A DNA stretch of 39,085 nt from Kutzneria sp. (GCA_019239965.1 JAFAZC010000086.1:1-39085), one strand, 5' to 3'; counted from the stretch's first letter, positions 17,396 to 25,440 are shown. Made by a program: numbers and translations. Notes: generated from the letters alone by a model not told the origin.

Positions 17396-17462
17396 TTGCG
17401 CCCCCTCACGGTTCGACGGGCGTCACCCGAAGAGTAAGGGCTTTTCTCTTCGATGGTGAAGG

Positions 17463-17533
17463 GCTGATCGGCGAGGCTGATCGGTTGAGCCGAAGCCGGG
17501 CGACCGTTCATCGTGTATCTACCACCGATCAGC
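17463..17533. promoter_or_regulatory. Three GCTGATCGG copies in divergent promoter
   Basis: GCTGATCGG occurs at 17463-17471 and 17476-17484 (13-base period) and inverted, as CCGATCAGC, at 17525-17533. All lie in the 217-base gap between the XRE-TPR gene and the DUF397-like gene. This arrangement fits binding of the XRE protein to its own promoter. Confidence 0.4.
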
Positions 17534-17612
17534 GCTGCGACGCCCCATTAGGTTTGATGTGGTCGCAATCTAGTCTCCCGTAAGCGACCAAGCACGGAGG
17601 GATACGGCAGCT

Positions 17613-17837
17613 GTGGATCTCGTTGAGCAAGCTGTTGCCCCTGTGGTCGACCCAAGACGGGCATGGCGTGTCAGCTGCAGCGACGTGGTCAATCGGGAAC
17701 GTTGTCTGACCGTCGTCGCTGACAAGGGCAAGGTGGTCCTGACGGGCCCCCCTGGTGAGACCGCGGTGCTGTCGGCTGGCCAGCTCGGCCAGTTGAGGAC
17801 AGCCCTGCGCGAGGCCGCCGACCAGGCGGAAAGGTAA
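17613..17837 (+). CDS. Small DUF397-like protein
   Basis: A 74-residue protein from GTG 17613, preceded by GGAGGG. The layout WRVSCSDVVNRERC, TVVADKGKVVLTG, then SAGQLGQLRTALREA follows the DUF397 plan (W..S..., a Cys-x-x-V strand, a strand, then a helix with L..L). The similarity is weak and by eye. DUF397 genes in actinomycetes typically sit beside XRE regulators, as here, and several act as antagonist partners. It is 13 bases before the next gene, so the two form an operon. Confidence 0.6.
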   Translation: MDLVEQAVAPVVDPRRAWRVSCSDVVNRERCLTVVADKGKVVLTGPPGETAVLSAGQLGQLRTALREAADQAER

Positions 17838-17850
17838 CGGTGACGTTCAG

Positions 17851-18222
17851 GTGGACGAGATTCTCGGCCAGGTCCTGCGGAACGCGGTGTGGGAGCGGTT
17901 GGACATGCTCTCCGAATTGGCAAACCAGGCTGACGCGCCCTCGCTGCTGTGCGTCGCACGTTCCGAGCTGCCTCGACTGACCGACGGCTGGCGGGCACTG
18001 CTGGCCAGCCACGAGCCGGACGAGCGTGGCAACTGCCCGGAATGCTCCACCAGGTGGCGGCAGCAGAAGTCGCCGTGCTCGGTATGGCGGTCGGCGTACG
18101 AACATCTGGTGGCCGGTGGTCTGGCACCCCGGCCCGCGCGTCACATGATGAGCCATCGTGACGAGGAGACGGCGATGGAGCAGCGCGGCTCACGCCACAG
18201 ATCAGTGGTCACAACCCACTAG
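17851..18222 (+). CDS. Unrecognised CxxC protein
   Basis: A 123-residue protein with a GTG start at 17851. The N-terminal half is helical (ILGQVLRNAVWERLDMLSEL). The centre has GNCPECSTRWRQQKSPCSVWR, three Cys that could bind zinc or act in redox, and the C-terminus is basic and disordered (MEQRGSRHRS). I believe this type is conserved in Pseudonocardiaceae, without a known function. It follows the DUF397-like gene and is followed by a strong hairpin at 18415. Confidence 0.65.
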   Translation: MDEILGQVLRNAVWERLDMLSELANQADAPSLLCVARSELPRLTDGWRALLASHEPDERGNCPECSTRWRQQKSPCSVWRSAYEHLVAGGLAPRPARHMMSHRDEETAMEQRGSRHRSVVTTH

Positions 18223-18414
18223 CTGGCGGCCTCGGCCACTCGGAAACCCCGGTCCGAGCACTTGGCCGATCAACCGCCGAGGGCCGGCGATCCCGGGACG
18301 CGCGAACCCCCGACCGCGACGTACCGGATCGCCGGCCCCGGTTCCACCAGGCTTCCGCGGACCGGCGCCGAGGTAAACCGCCTCCCGCCCGGTACCGGCC
18401 CGCGGGCTCCAACC

Positions 18415-18455
18415 CGGCGTCGGTGTCTGTTTTCCCCGGACAGGCACCGACGCCG
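18415..18455 (+). terminator. Long GC-rich hairpin
   Basis: CGGCGTCGGTGTCTGT (18415-18430) pairs with ACAGGCACCGACGCCG (18440-18455): 16 pairs with one G-U, around a nine-base loop. The wobble is tolerated only in the plus-strand RNA, which suggests it ends the operon that stops at 18222. No T-run follows. Confidence 0.5.
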
Positions 18456-18675
18456 TCCCATGACCGACGAGCATCCGCGACACGGATGACAACCTGCACA
18501 GTGCACCCTATTGGGTGGCGAGGTGCCGTTCCCTGGTGCAGCGTCCGCTGACACGATCAAGGAAGCGTGTCGGAACCGGTCGAGGTCAATGGGTCATGTC
18601 ACAGTCGGCGAGAGCTGTCAGCCAGTCCATGGACGTGAACTTTTCTTTAATTTCCCCCCGTGCCAGGTGATCGCG

Positions 18676-18697
18676 TGAACGACATGCCACCCGTTCA
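18676..18697. promoter_or_regulatory. Possible TetR operator
   Basis: TGAACG and its complement CGTTCA lie ten bases apart, 46 bases upstream of the TetR-family gene and next to the A/T-rich patch. The position suits autoregulation; the arms are short, so chance is not excluded. Confidence 0.3.
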
Positions 18698-18742
18698 AGG
18701 CAAGATGACGTCCCATCACCACTTCCCGAGGAGCCGCTAGGC

Positions 18743-19459
18743 GTGGTCACCGAAGACTTTCCCGAGGACCGCATGCAGGTACGAGACGTCGGCACCACGG
18801 GGTCGAGCATCGAGACGAGGTCAGCCTCCATGGTCGCTACCACTGACGTCATTCCGCTCCGGCGCAAACCAGTCCAACAACGAAGCGCGCAACGGGTCGA
18901 ACGCATGCTGGAGGCGTGCGCGTCACTGATCGAAGAGGTCGGCTACGACCGGGTTACGACGACCTTGATCGCTGATCGGGCCGGCGTGGCCGTCGGTTCG
19001 CTGTACCAGTTCTTTCCCGACAAGCGTGCTGTTGTGCAGGCCCTCAGCCTTCGCAATCTGGAGCGCTTCATCGCCACGCTGGTGGAACGCTTCGAGTCGG
19101 CCGAACTCGAGCACTGGTGGGACGCGGTCGATTCGATGTTCGACGTGTACGTCGAGATGCATCGGACGGTTCCAGCATTCAGCCAGCTACATTTCGGCGA
19201 CGTCGATGTCAGACTGCTCAGTGCGAAGAAGGACAACAACGCGGTGATCGCCGAAAGTCTCACCGCGATCATGACGAAGCGGTTCGGCCTTAATACCGAC
19301 AACCTACAGTTGCCGGTCGTGGTGGCGCTCGAAGCAGCGGAAGGGGTCCTCGAATTTGCCTTCCGTCGCGACAATCATGGCGATCAGGAGGTCATCGCCG
19401 AGGCAAAAGCGTTGGTAAAGGGCTACTTGTCAACCTGGCTTGGCGACGTGGCGCGGTAA
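18743..19459 (+). CDS. TetR/AcrR family transcriptional regulator
   Basis: A 238-residue protein. I keep GTG 18743, preceded by GAGGAGCCGC; GTG or ATG codons within the first 30 residues are alternatives, since the first 35 residues are poorly ordered. The TetR HTH is RMLEACASLIEEVGYDRVTT, TTLIADRAGVAVGSLYQFFP and DKRAVVQALSLR (about 52-100). The C-terminal ligand domain is all-helical and unassigned. It stands alone and converges on the next gene, so its target could be itself or an unlinked gene. Confidence 0.88.
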   Translation: MVTEDFPEDRMQVRDVGTTGSSIETRSASMVATTDVIPLRRKPVQQRSAQRVERMLEACASLIEEVGYDRVTTTLIADRAGVAVGSLYQFFPDKRAVVQALSLRNLERFIATLVERFESAELEHWWDAVDSMFDVYVEMHRTVPAFSQLHFGDVDVRLLSAKKDNNAVIAESLTAIMTKRFGLNTDNLQLPVVVALEAAEGVLEFAFRRDNHGDQEVIAEAKALVKGYLSTWLGDVAR

Positions 19460-19474
19460 CCCGAACGGCACCGG

Positions 19475-19488
19475 CGCCCGTGTGGGCG
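19475..19488. terminator. Short hairpin between convergent stops
   Basis: CGCCC-GTGT-GGGCG forms a five-pair stem with a four-base loop within the 34-base gap between two convergent genes. It is weak and lacks a T-run. Confidence 0.25.
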
Positions 19489-19493
19489 ACAAA

Positions 19494-20114
19494 TCAGCTG
19501 GCCGTGGCGAGTATCTGCTCGTACACCACCTCGTTGACCCAGCGGGTCACCGCCGTGTGTTCGCTGGGGGCGTGCTCCCGCTTGCCCACGAGGTCCATCG
19601 ACACTGTGCCGTCGGGATCGGCGGTCACGATCGACACCCCATACCGACGAGCCCGCGGCAGACAGTTGGTCAGGTAGTCATCGGTCAGTGCCACTGACGA
19701 CGGCAACACCATGGCGGCAGCGCCATGCAGCGTGAAGGGCACAGTGGAAGCAAGGCCGGTGCGCCAGTGCTTGGCGACAGCAAGGACGCCTCTCACCCGG
19801 ACAGCCGCCGGCGGAACCTGGCCGGCCAGCTCGGGCCATACCCAGGTCGCGACCGTCGTGCGGTCCACGACGGGTCCACAGCCGAAACACAGCCGCTCCG
19901 CATGTGCGTCCGGCAACAGCTCGGCGACCACGACCACCTTCCGGCCGAGCAGTGTCATCTGCGGCAACACGATGCCGTGCCATCCCAGCGTCTCGACGGC
20001 CTTGGTCGCGAGCTGCTGGGAAGGTGCGGGGAGCTCAACCGCGGGAACGGCGTGGGGCGGCAGCATGGTCGCGTTCTTGTGCACTGCTGCCGTGTTGCCT
20101 GCATGGCGGCTCAC
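19494..20114 (-). CDS. Unrecognised conserved-type protein
   Basis: A 206-residue protein with a GTG start behind GAGGAGG. It is cytoplasmic by appearance (no signal or helix), with strand-rich sequence: GRKVVVVAELLPDA, ERLCFGCGPVVDRTTV (CFGCG, possible metal or redox site), AAAMVLPSSVALTDDYL, and RYGVSIVTADPDGTVSM. I recall similar proteins in Pseudonocardiaceae, but no function. It has no operon partner; about 250 bases separate it from the next candidate gene upstream. Confidence 0.65.
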   Translation of the reverse strand: MSRHAGNTAAVHKNATMLPPHAVPAVELPAPSQQLATKAVETLGWHGIVLPQMTLLGRKVVVVAELLPDAHAERLCFGCGPVVDRTTVATWVWPELAGQVPPAAVRVRGVLAVAKHWRTGLASTVPFTLHGAAAMVLPSSVALTDDYLTNCLPRARRYGVSIVTADPDGTVSMDLVGKREHAPSEHTAVTRWVNEVVYEQILATAS

Positions 20115-20367
20115 AAACGTCGCCTCCTCGTCTCAGCGTCGACGACTCTGCCGTCGCATCCGTTCTGGTGCGTTACTGGATTACCAGGTCTGACCGGCCC
20201 GGATTCCCCTATCGCCGCAGTCCTGCGGCTGACGGCAAGATGCGATCGGTGACCGGTCAAAGACCACCGAACCGACTTCGGCCCGACGATGCTGCCGTTC
20301 GTGTGAATGGCGCCGACGGGCGGTCATCCCTTGCTACTGAGACGATGACCGACGGGGCACGCCACCG

Positions 20368-20713
20368 TTATCGCAGGTAGTCGGCGTAGAGCTGCTCGTA
20401 GACCGGCGCCGCCGACCGGCGCCGAAGGACAGACGAGGCCCATACGATGGACGCCGGGCGGTCGGCAGTGGAACCAGACCGGGCACTGGCCGACCGTTCG
20501 TCGCTCCCGGACGACCGGACGCCAGCAATGCGATGCCGCGGTGAACCACCGGTGTGCCGCGAGACACTCGCGTGATCGAACCGGTACAGTTTCTCTCCGG
20601 CATTGGAGATGCCTGGCTGGCCCACCCGCACCCGGCATGAGGTGGACAAATCCGCCGAAGGGTGTGCACTCCCCAGGAATACGTTCCCAGTTCTGTCTGA
20701 TGTCGACACCCAT
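20368..20713 (-). pseudogene. Possible frameshifted gene, unrecognised
   Basis: On the minus strand ATG 20713 follows AAGGACGCCACT, a plausible ribosome site, and begins MGVDIRQNWERIPGECTPF. Near 20640 the protein-like sequence moves to another frame (VGQPGISNAGEKLYRFDHA) and ends with a natural-looking APVYEQLYADYLR and TAA at 20368. The original frame would continue to 20324 through Cys/Arg/Trp-rich sequence. I infer one gene of about 115 residues broken by a single-base change. No family is recognised, and the upstream-frame product is an alternative. It is divergent from the next gene with 51 bases between the starts. The rest of 20115-20367 shows nothing else. Confidence 0.35.
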
Positions 20714-20764
20714 AGTGGCGTCCTTGTCTTTCTCGCCGAGCCGGGCGGTGAAAAGCGAGGACAC

Positions 20765-21890
20765 ATGCCCAACCGAACGTCATTGATCCGGCGGCTCGCC
20801 GACCTGCGCAGCATCTACACGGGCGAGACCGACTCGTCCGTGCTCCCCTCGATCAGCCAGGGCGGACAACGTCTTGACGCCCGGGACCGAGCGCTGCTTC
20901 TTGAGGCACTCGACCACAACTGGGCCACCAGAGCTATGGGGGAGAACTCGTTGCCACCGCCGGCGACACACATCCGCCAGGCGCTCCTTCCTGACGCGAG
21001 AACCCCGGGCCAGCGCGAGTTCGAGGCGGCCGTGCTGGCCGCGGCCAGTCGCGCGGTCAACTACCTGCACTTGAGAAGGCCAGCCAACCTGTTGCGACCG
21101 GCGAGAGTGTTCCGAATGGTGCGGCCGCAGCCTGTCGAGCTGGTGCTGCACGTCGAACCGTGCTCACTGGCCCCGCTCCTGTTGGAGCTGATGCCGAGGA
21201 TCACCGAGGACGATGTGCTCGGTGTCCCCGGGCTGCGGGCCAGGCTCCACCGAAGACACGTCGAGTTGTACCTGGTAGACACCGATCCGGTGGCAACCGT
21301 GCTGCTGGCTGGCGTGTCATACCCGACAGTGGACGGCTGCGATGGCCTTCGTCGAAGCCGCCGCTCCCGATGTTGGCGGGCCCCACTGGCTCGGCAACGA
21401 CGCCCACCCGCTGACCTCGCAGGAAGCTGCGGCACTCGCCGATCGGCACCGGTCACCTGGACCGGCGTATCTGAGCAGTGCCTTGCTGCGAAGGGCACTG
21501 GTCTTCGGTGACGCGCTGTGGTTCACCGTCTGGGCACGCGGCTGTGACACCATCAAGGCCGAATGGCCGCTGGGCCCGTCCCTACCGACGATCGCCGGCC
21601 GGCTGCTCGATCCCGTCTTCGGGCTGCCCGGTGACGTCTTCCGGGTCAGCTACGTTTGCGAGGACTATCTCTGCATCACCGACGACCACGGTCCGCGCTG
21701 CGCACGGCATCCGCGGTCCGGTCCCGCGCGGCTGGTGCTGTGCCCATCCCATGGTCCTGACGGCGGCTTCAACGCCCACTACTTGACGACGGGATGGCAC
21801 GACGCCGGGCAGCCATGGTCAGCATGGGACAAGGTGTTCAGCGCCCCGAATCCGAAGTATCCGGCTCAACTGCGGCCCCAGCTGTCCTGA
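20765..21890 (+). pseudogene. Frameshifted hypothetical gene (or +1 frameshift gene)
   Basis: ATG 20765 follows GCGAGGACAC and begins MPNRTSLIRRLADLRSIYTG. The frame is protein-like until LLAGVSYPTVDG near 21330, then becomes Arg-rich and runs to 21511. The +1 frame continues with RQWTAAMAFVEAAAPDVGG and ends at 21890 (FSAPNPKYPAQLRPQLS). Removing one C from CCC at 21322-21324 joins them as GVSYRQWTAAMAF, giving about 374 residues. Cys residues cluster in the last third (YVCEDYLCITDDHGPRCARH). Either the gene is decayed, the assembly has an extra base, or the ribosome shifts at CCC. Downstream ATG 21342 could also start a separate 182-residue protein. Function unknown. Confidence 0.6.
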
Positions 21891-22250
21891 CCTCGAGGGA
21901 CTTCCTGACATGGACATGGCGTCCCCGTGAGGACGTGCGTTCAACGCCTTCTCGGGGGCGAACCCCTTCAGGTGACTCATATCACTAGCGGTGATATTTC
22001 GGTGACCCATTCCGGGAACACGGACTTGCCGGGGCGAGCTGTCACCTCGCTCACGAGAAAACCTCGTCGTCAACAGTGTCTACTCGCGATTATTCGCCAG
22101 GCGGGCCGGCCGACGTCCCAGGGCGCCACGCAGGACATGCGAACCGACTCCCGAAGGCATACGGTGTGCTTTCAGGCTCGTCCGCGAACACACGGCGGGG
22201 ACTCGGCGCTCCACAGGCGCGAAACACCAGGTCGGGAGCCACGAGGATGA
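21891..22250. other. Intergenic region with one clean palindrome
   Basis: About 360 bases without a credible gene on either strand. ATATCAC (21979-21985) and GTGATAT (21991-21997) form a seven-base inverted repeat with a five-base centre, the best-defined element and a possible operator, although no start codon with a good ribosome site is immediately next to it. The remainder shows no further structure I can support. Confidence 0.45.
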
Positions 22251-22301
22251 CCCAAAACAAACAAAACAGTGGCATGGTCCGTGCTTTCCACGGACTATGC
22301 C
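22251..22301 (-). terminator. Rho-independent terminator of tRNA-Leu
   Basis: On the minus strand GGCATAGTCCGTG pairs with CACGGACCATGCC around a five-base loop (one A-C mismatch), then the RNA runs into ACTGTTTTGTTTGTTTTG. It begins 10 bases past the tRNA 3' end. The U-rich tail is unusual in this GC-rich window. Confidence 0.85.
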
Positions 22302-22311
22302 ACCTGATGCG

Positions 22312-22394
22312 TGGGCGAGGGGGGAGTTGAACCCCCACGTCCTTTCGGACACACGGACCTGAACCGTGCGCGTCTGCCATTCCGCCACTCGCCC
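22312..22394 (-). tRNA. tRNA-Leu(CAG)
   Basis: An 83-base class II tRNA. The acceptor stem is GGGCGAG/CTCGCCC with discriminator A; the anticodon arm CACGG-TTCAGGT-CCGTG gives anticodon CAG. It has the long variable arm of leucine tRNAs and a T arm with GGTTCAACTCC. CCA is not encoded. A tRNA-Leu beside fhaA also occurs in mycobacteria. It is divergent from fhaA, 112 bases away. Confidence 0.95.
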
Positions 22395-22506
22395 CCGTGC
22401 GGGGGGAACACTAGCATGATCGAAGGATGGACTGCTAATTGGACGGTGTCTCCTCTCGCGCCCACGGATACGATCGGGTCAAGGAGTCGTCGCGTGGAGG
22501 ATCGTC

Positions 22507-23487
22507 GTGGGACGCGTACAGCGCTTCGAGCGCCGCCTTGAAGGCGTTGTCGGCAACGCCTTCGCGCGTGTGTTCGGGGGCAGCGTCGTCCCTCAGGAGG
22601 TGGCGCAGGCGCTACAGCGAGAGGGCGAGTCGAACGTCCGCGAGCTGGCAGGCGGCCACCTACTCGCACCGAACCACTTCCGGGTGCTGCTTGGGCCGGC
22701 CGACCATGACCGCCTGGCCGGTGCCGAGCAGGACGAACAGCGGATCACCGAACTACTCACGGACTGTGTTCGTGAGTATCTGGCGGAGCACGGATGGGAT
22801 ACCTATGGTGACGTCGTAGTCTCCCTGGGACGCTCCGACGCACTGCACACGGGACAGTTTCTCACCAGTTCGTCCGTCGACCCGGATGTCCGACGGCCAG
22901 CACCACCTCGCACCGTAGGAGACGGATCCATGAGCCAGCCACCCGGCCAGTACCCTCCCCAAGACCCGTACGGGCAACATCAAGGTCAGCAACAGGGTTA
23001 CGGCTATGACCAGGGCTACCCCCAGCAAGGCGGCTACCCACAACAGGGCGGCTACGACCAGGGCTACCCCCAGCAAGGCGGGTATGACCAGGGCTACCCA
23101 CAACAGGGCGGCTACCCCCAGCAAGGCGGCTACGACCAGGGCTACCCCCAGCAGGATCCGTACGGTGCACCCGGTGGAGCGCCTGTCAGCCCGCGTCAGG
23201 TCACGGCCATACTGCAATTGGACGACGGTTCGAACCGCACGTATAACCTGAAGCAGGGTGGCAACGTCGTCGGACGTGGTCAGGACGCAGATTTCCGCCT
23301 TCCCGACACCGGGGTCTCCAGAAGGCACCTGGAGATCACCTGGGATGGTCAGAGTGCGATGCTCGCTGATCTAGGCTCCACGAACGGCAGCACGGTGAAC
23401 GGCACCCCGGTGCAGACCTGGCAGCTCGCCGACGGCGACGTCGTGCGGGTGGGTCATTCGTCACTGGTGTTCCGCATGCAGGGCTGA
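22507..23487 (+). CDS. fhaA: FhaA, DUF3662 and FHA domain phosphothreonine reader
   Basis: A 326-residue protein from GTG 22507. Residues 1 to about 125 are the DUF3662 domain (RFERRLEGVVGNAFARVFGG; LLAPNHFRVLLGP; YGDVVVSLGRSDALHTGQF). About 140-220 is a Tyr/Gln/Gly/Pro repeat linker, much shorter than in M. tuberculosis. About 232-325 is the FHA domain (GRGQDADFRLPDTGVSRRHL with the conserved Arg and Ser/His; DLGSTNGSTVNG). In mycobacteria FhaA binds phosphorylated PknB targets including MviN and tunes peptidoglycan synthesis at the poles. It is the first gene of the signalling and wall operon, with the promoter expected in 22395-22506. Confidence 0.95.
   Translation: MGRVQRFERRLEGVVGNAFARVFGGSVVPQEVAQALQREGESNVRELAGGHLLAPNHFRVLLGPADHDRLAGAEQDEQRITELLTDCVREYLAEHGWDTYGDVVVSLGRSDALHTGQFLTSSSVDPDVRRPAPPRTVGDGSMSQPPGQYPPQDPYGQHQGQQQGYGYDQGYPQQGGYPQQGGYDQGYPQQGGYDQGYPQQGGYPQQGGYDQGYPQQDPYGAPGGAPVSPRQVTAILQLDDGSNRTYNLKQGGNVVGRGQDADFRLPDTGVSRRHLEITWDGQSAMLADLGSTNGSTVNGTPVQTWQLADGDVVRVGHSSLVFRMQG
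23004..23154 (+). repeat. In-frame tandem repeats in fhaA linker
   Basis: About ten short coding repeats of GYDQGYPQQ and GGYPQQ, with near-identical DNA units (GGCTACCCCCAGCAAGGC and variants). They encode a low-complexity Tyr/Gln-rich linker between the two FhaA domains. The high DNA identity suggests ongoing repeat-length change. Confidence 0.85.
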
Positions 23488-23533
23488 GAAGTCACGCGGG
23501 TGGTACGACGTCAGGCGGGAGTGGTCACAACAC

Positions 23534-23995
23534 GTGCCAGAGCTGGTGTTGCAGCTGACCAGAGCAGGGTTCCTCGCCCTGCTCTGGTTGTTCGTGCTGG
23601 TCGCCTTGCGAGTGGTTCGGTCTGACCTCTACGCCGCCTCTGGACTGCGTGCTTCGGTTCCTGGCGTCTTCCGGAGGAATTCGAAACAGGCTGCGAAGGG
23701 CAAGGCCGCCCGGCAACTGGTGGTGACCCACGGCGTGCTGGCCGGTACCCGCATCTCGCTGGACGGTCGGCCGATTCTCATCGGCCGTGCCGACGACTCA
23801 ACGCTGGTGCTCGACGACGACTTCGCCTCGACTCGGCATGCGAGGCTGTCGTTGCGTGGCGCCGACTGGTACGTGGAGGACTTGGGCTCCACGAACGGCA
23901 CTTATCTCGACCGGGCGAAGGTCACGGCACCCCTCCGGGTCCCGCTCGGTGCCCCGATCCGAATCGGCAAGACAGTGATCGAGCTGCGCACATGA
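23534..23995 (+). CDS. fhaB: FhaB/FipA, membrane-anchored FHA protein
   Basis: A 153-residue protein with a GTG start. One N-terminal helix (AGFLALLWLFVLVALRVV) precedes a linker and an FHA domain from about 62 to 150: ILIGRADDSTLVLDDDFAS, TRHARLSL, DLGSTNGTYLDR. In mycobacteria the FHA domain binds phosphorylated partners such as FtsZ and CwsA to support division. Its last four bases overlap the pstP start (ATGA), so translation is coupled. Confidence 0.93.
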   Translation: MPELVLQLTRAGFLALLWLFVLVALRVVRSDLYAASGLRASVPGVFRRNSKQAAKGKAARQLVVTHGVLAGTRISLDGRPILIGRADDSTLVLDDDFASTRHARLSLRGADWYVEDLGSTNGTYLDRAKVTAPLRVPLGAPIRIGKTVIELRT

Positions 23996-25440
23996 CCCTT
24001 GTCCTCCAATACGCCGCCCGCAGTGACCGCGGCCTGGTCCGCGCCAATAACCAGGATTCGGTCTATGCGGGCCCTCGGCTGCTCGCACTCGCCGACGGAA
24101 TGGGTGGCCATGCCGCCGGTGAGGTCGCCAGCAAGGTCGTCGTCGCCGCGCTTGCCCCCCTCGACGACGACGAACCAGGCGATGACCTTCTCGACCAGCT
24201 CCGCAGCGCGGTTCTCGACGGCAACGGTGCCATCGCCGAGCTGGTCGCACACGATCCTGATCTCGACGGAATGGGCACGACCCTGACCGCGGTGCTGTTC
24301 TCCGGCAACCGGCTCGGTCTCGTACACGTCGGCGACTCGCGCGCCTATCTGCTGCGCAACGGATCGTTCACACAGATCACCCACGACGACACGTTCGTCC
24401 AGTCGCTGATCGACGAAGGCCAGATCACCGAGGAGGAGGCCAACGTCCATCCGCAGCGCTCGCTGCTGCTGCGCGCGCTGACCGGCCATGATGTGGAGCC
24501 CAGTCTTGCCGTCCGGGAGGCACGAGCGGGTGATCGCTACCTACTGTGCTCCGACGGCCTGTGTTCCTACGTCAGCCATGAGACGCTGTCCGAGGCGATC
24601 AAGATCCCCGATCCACAGGCGTGTGCCGACCGGATGATCGAGCTGGCGCTGCGCGCCGGCGGTCCGGACAACGTCACGGTGATCATCGCCGACGTGGTGG
24701 ATGTCGACTTCGGTGAGGACGCACCCATCGTGGCGGGTGCCGCCGGCGATGGCAGCACCGACCAGCCGCCTCCGGATTCGCCAGCGTCGCGGGCCGAAGC
24801 GATCACCGCTCCGCGTACTCCCCCTCCTCCGCCCCCGGTACATGCGGATCCGGACCCCAAGGCGAAGACACGCAAACAGGTCCGGTTACTCGCCTGGATC
24901 CTGGTCGTCATCGGGGTACTCACGCTCGGCGCCGGCGGTACCGTGTGGTGGGTGCTCGGTCAGTACTACGTTGGTGCTACCGGTGACGGCAAGGTCGTGA
25001 TTTTCCAGGGCGTCCGGGGCAGCGTGCTCGGTGTCCAGTTGCACCGGGTCGCGGAGGCGTCCTGCCTGGGTACGGACCAGCCGAACTGCCAGTCGCTGAC
25101 CCTGGACGAGTTGCAGGAGTCGGCTCGGGAAGACATCCGCAAGGGCGTGATCGCGGACAAGCCGGGCATCGACGGTGCCCGGGACGTCGTCCAGCGGCTG
25201 TGGCTCAGCGGGTTGCTCACACCGTGCCCGTCCACGAACAGCACCACATCCACGCCCTCCTCCATCCAGCCGACCTCGATCGTGGCCGCGACATCCGTCA
25301 GCGGCACACCGACCGCGGCGACGAGTACGTCCGCACAGCCCACGTCCACGGTTGCCCCTTCGACACCATCGGGGACCGGGGGGGCGAGCGTGCCGAGTGA
25401 GGCGCAGCTTCCAGGCAAGAACTGCAGGAAGGTCGGCTGA
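23992..25440 (+). CDS. pstP: PstP, PP2C-family Ser/Thr protein phosphatase
   Basis: A 482-residue protein. The PP2C catalytic domain is at about 1-240 with metal-site motifs ARSDRGLVRANNQDS, LLALADGMGGHAAGE, GMGTTLTAVLF, LVHVGDSRAYL, LLCSDGLCSYV and GGPDNVTVI. A Pro-rich linker, one helix at about 297-322 (LAWILVVIGVLTLGAGGTVWWV) and an extracytoplasmic domain with a Ser/Thr-rich tail follow. It reverses PknA/PknB phosphorylation. It carries one TTA codon at 24886. The stop and the rodA start overlap (TGATG). Confidence 0.95.
   Translation: MTLVLQYAARSDRGLVRANNQDSVYAGPRLLALADGMGGHAAGEVASKVVVAALAPLDDDEPGDDLLDQLRSAVLDGNGAIAELVAHDPDLDGMGTTLTAVLFSGNRLGLVHVGDSRAYLLRNGSFTQITHDDTFVQSLIDEGQITEEEANVHPQRSLLLRALTGHDVEPSLAVREARAGDRYLLCSDGLCSYVSHETLSEAIKIPDPQACADRMIELALRAGGPDNVTVIIADVVDVDFGEDAPIVAGAAGDGSTDQPPPDSPASRAEAITAPRTPPPPPPVHADPDPKAKTRKQVRLLAWILVVIGVLTLGAGGTVWWVLGQYYVGATGDGKVVIFQGVRGSVLGVQLHRVAEASCLGTDQPNCQSLTLDELQESAREDIRKGVIADKPGIDGARDVVQRLWLSGLLTPCPSTNSTTSTPSSIQPTSIVAATSVSGTPTAATSTSAQPTSTVAPSTPSGTGGASVPSEAQLPGKNCRKVG

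Larger units (their letters stand above)
18223..18742. other. 520-base intergenic region with two inverted repeats
   Basis: No convincing gene is seen; short Pro/Arg-rich frames here lack ribosome sites. It contains a 13-base inverted repeat (18281-18293 with 18326-18338, GGGCCGGCGATCC and its complement, 32 bases apart), the long hairpin at 18415-18455, and an unusually A/T-rich patch around 18638-18655 (CTTTTCTTTAATTTCC) that may belong to the promoter of the TetR gene. Confidence 0.6.

Noticed and set aside
18262..18489. 75-residue frame in the 18.2-18.7 kb gap
   Set aside because: Pro/Arg/Thr-rich, no ribosome site, and it runs through the two inverted repeats.
21927..22250. 107-residue frame between the frameshifted gene and tRNA-Leu
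   Set aside because: Composition is unlike a protein and there is no ribosome site; it runs into the tRNA terminator region.
23004..23154. Regularly spaced repeats resembling a small CRISPR array
   Set aside because: The units are in-frame codons of the FhaA linker with no unique spacers, and no cas genes are present.
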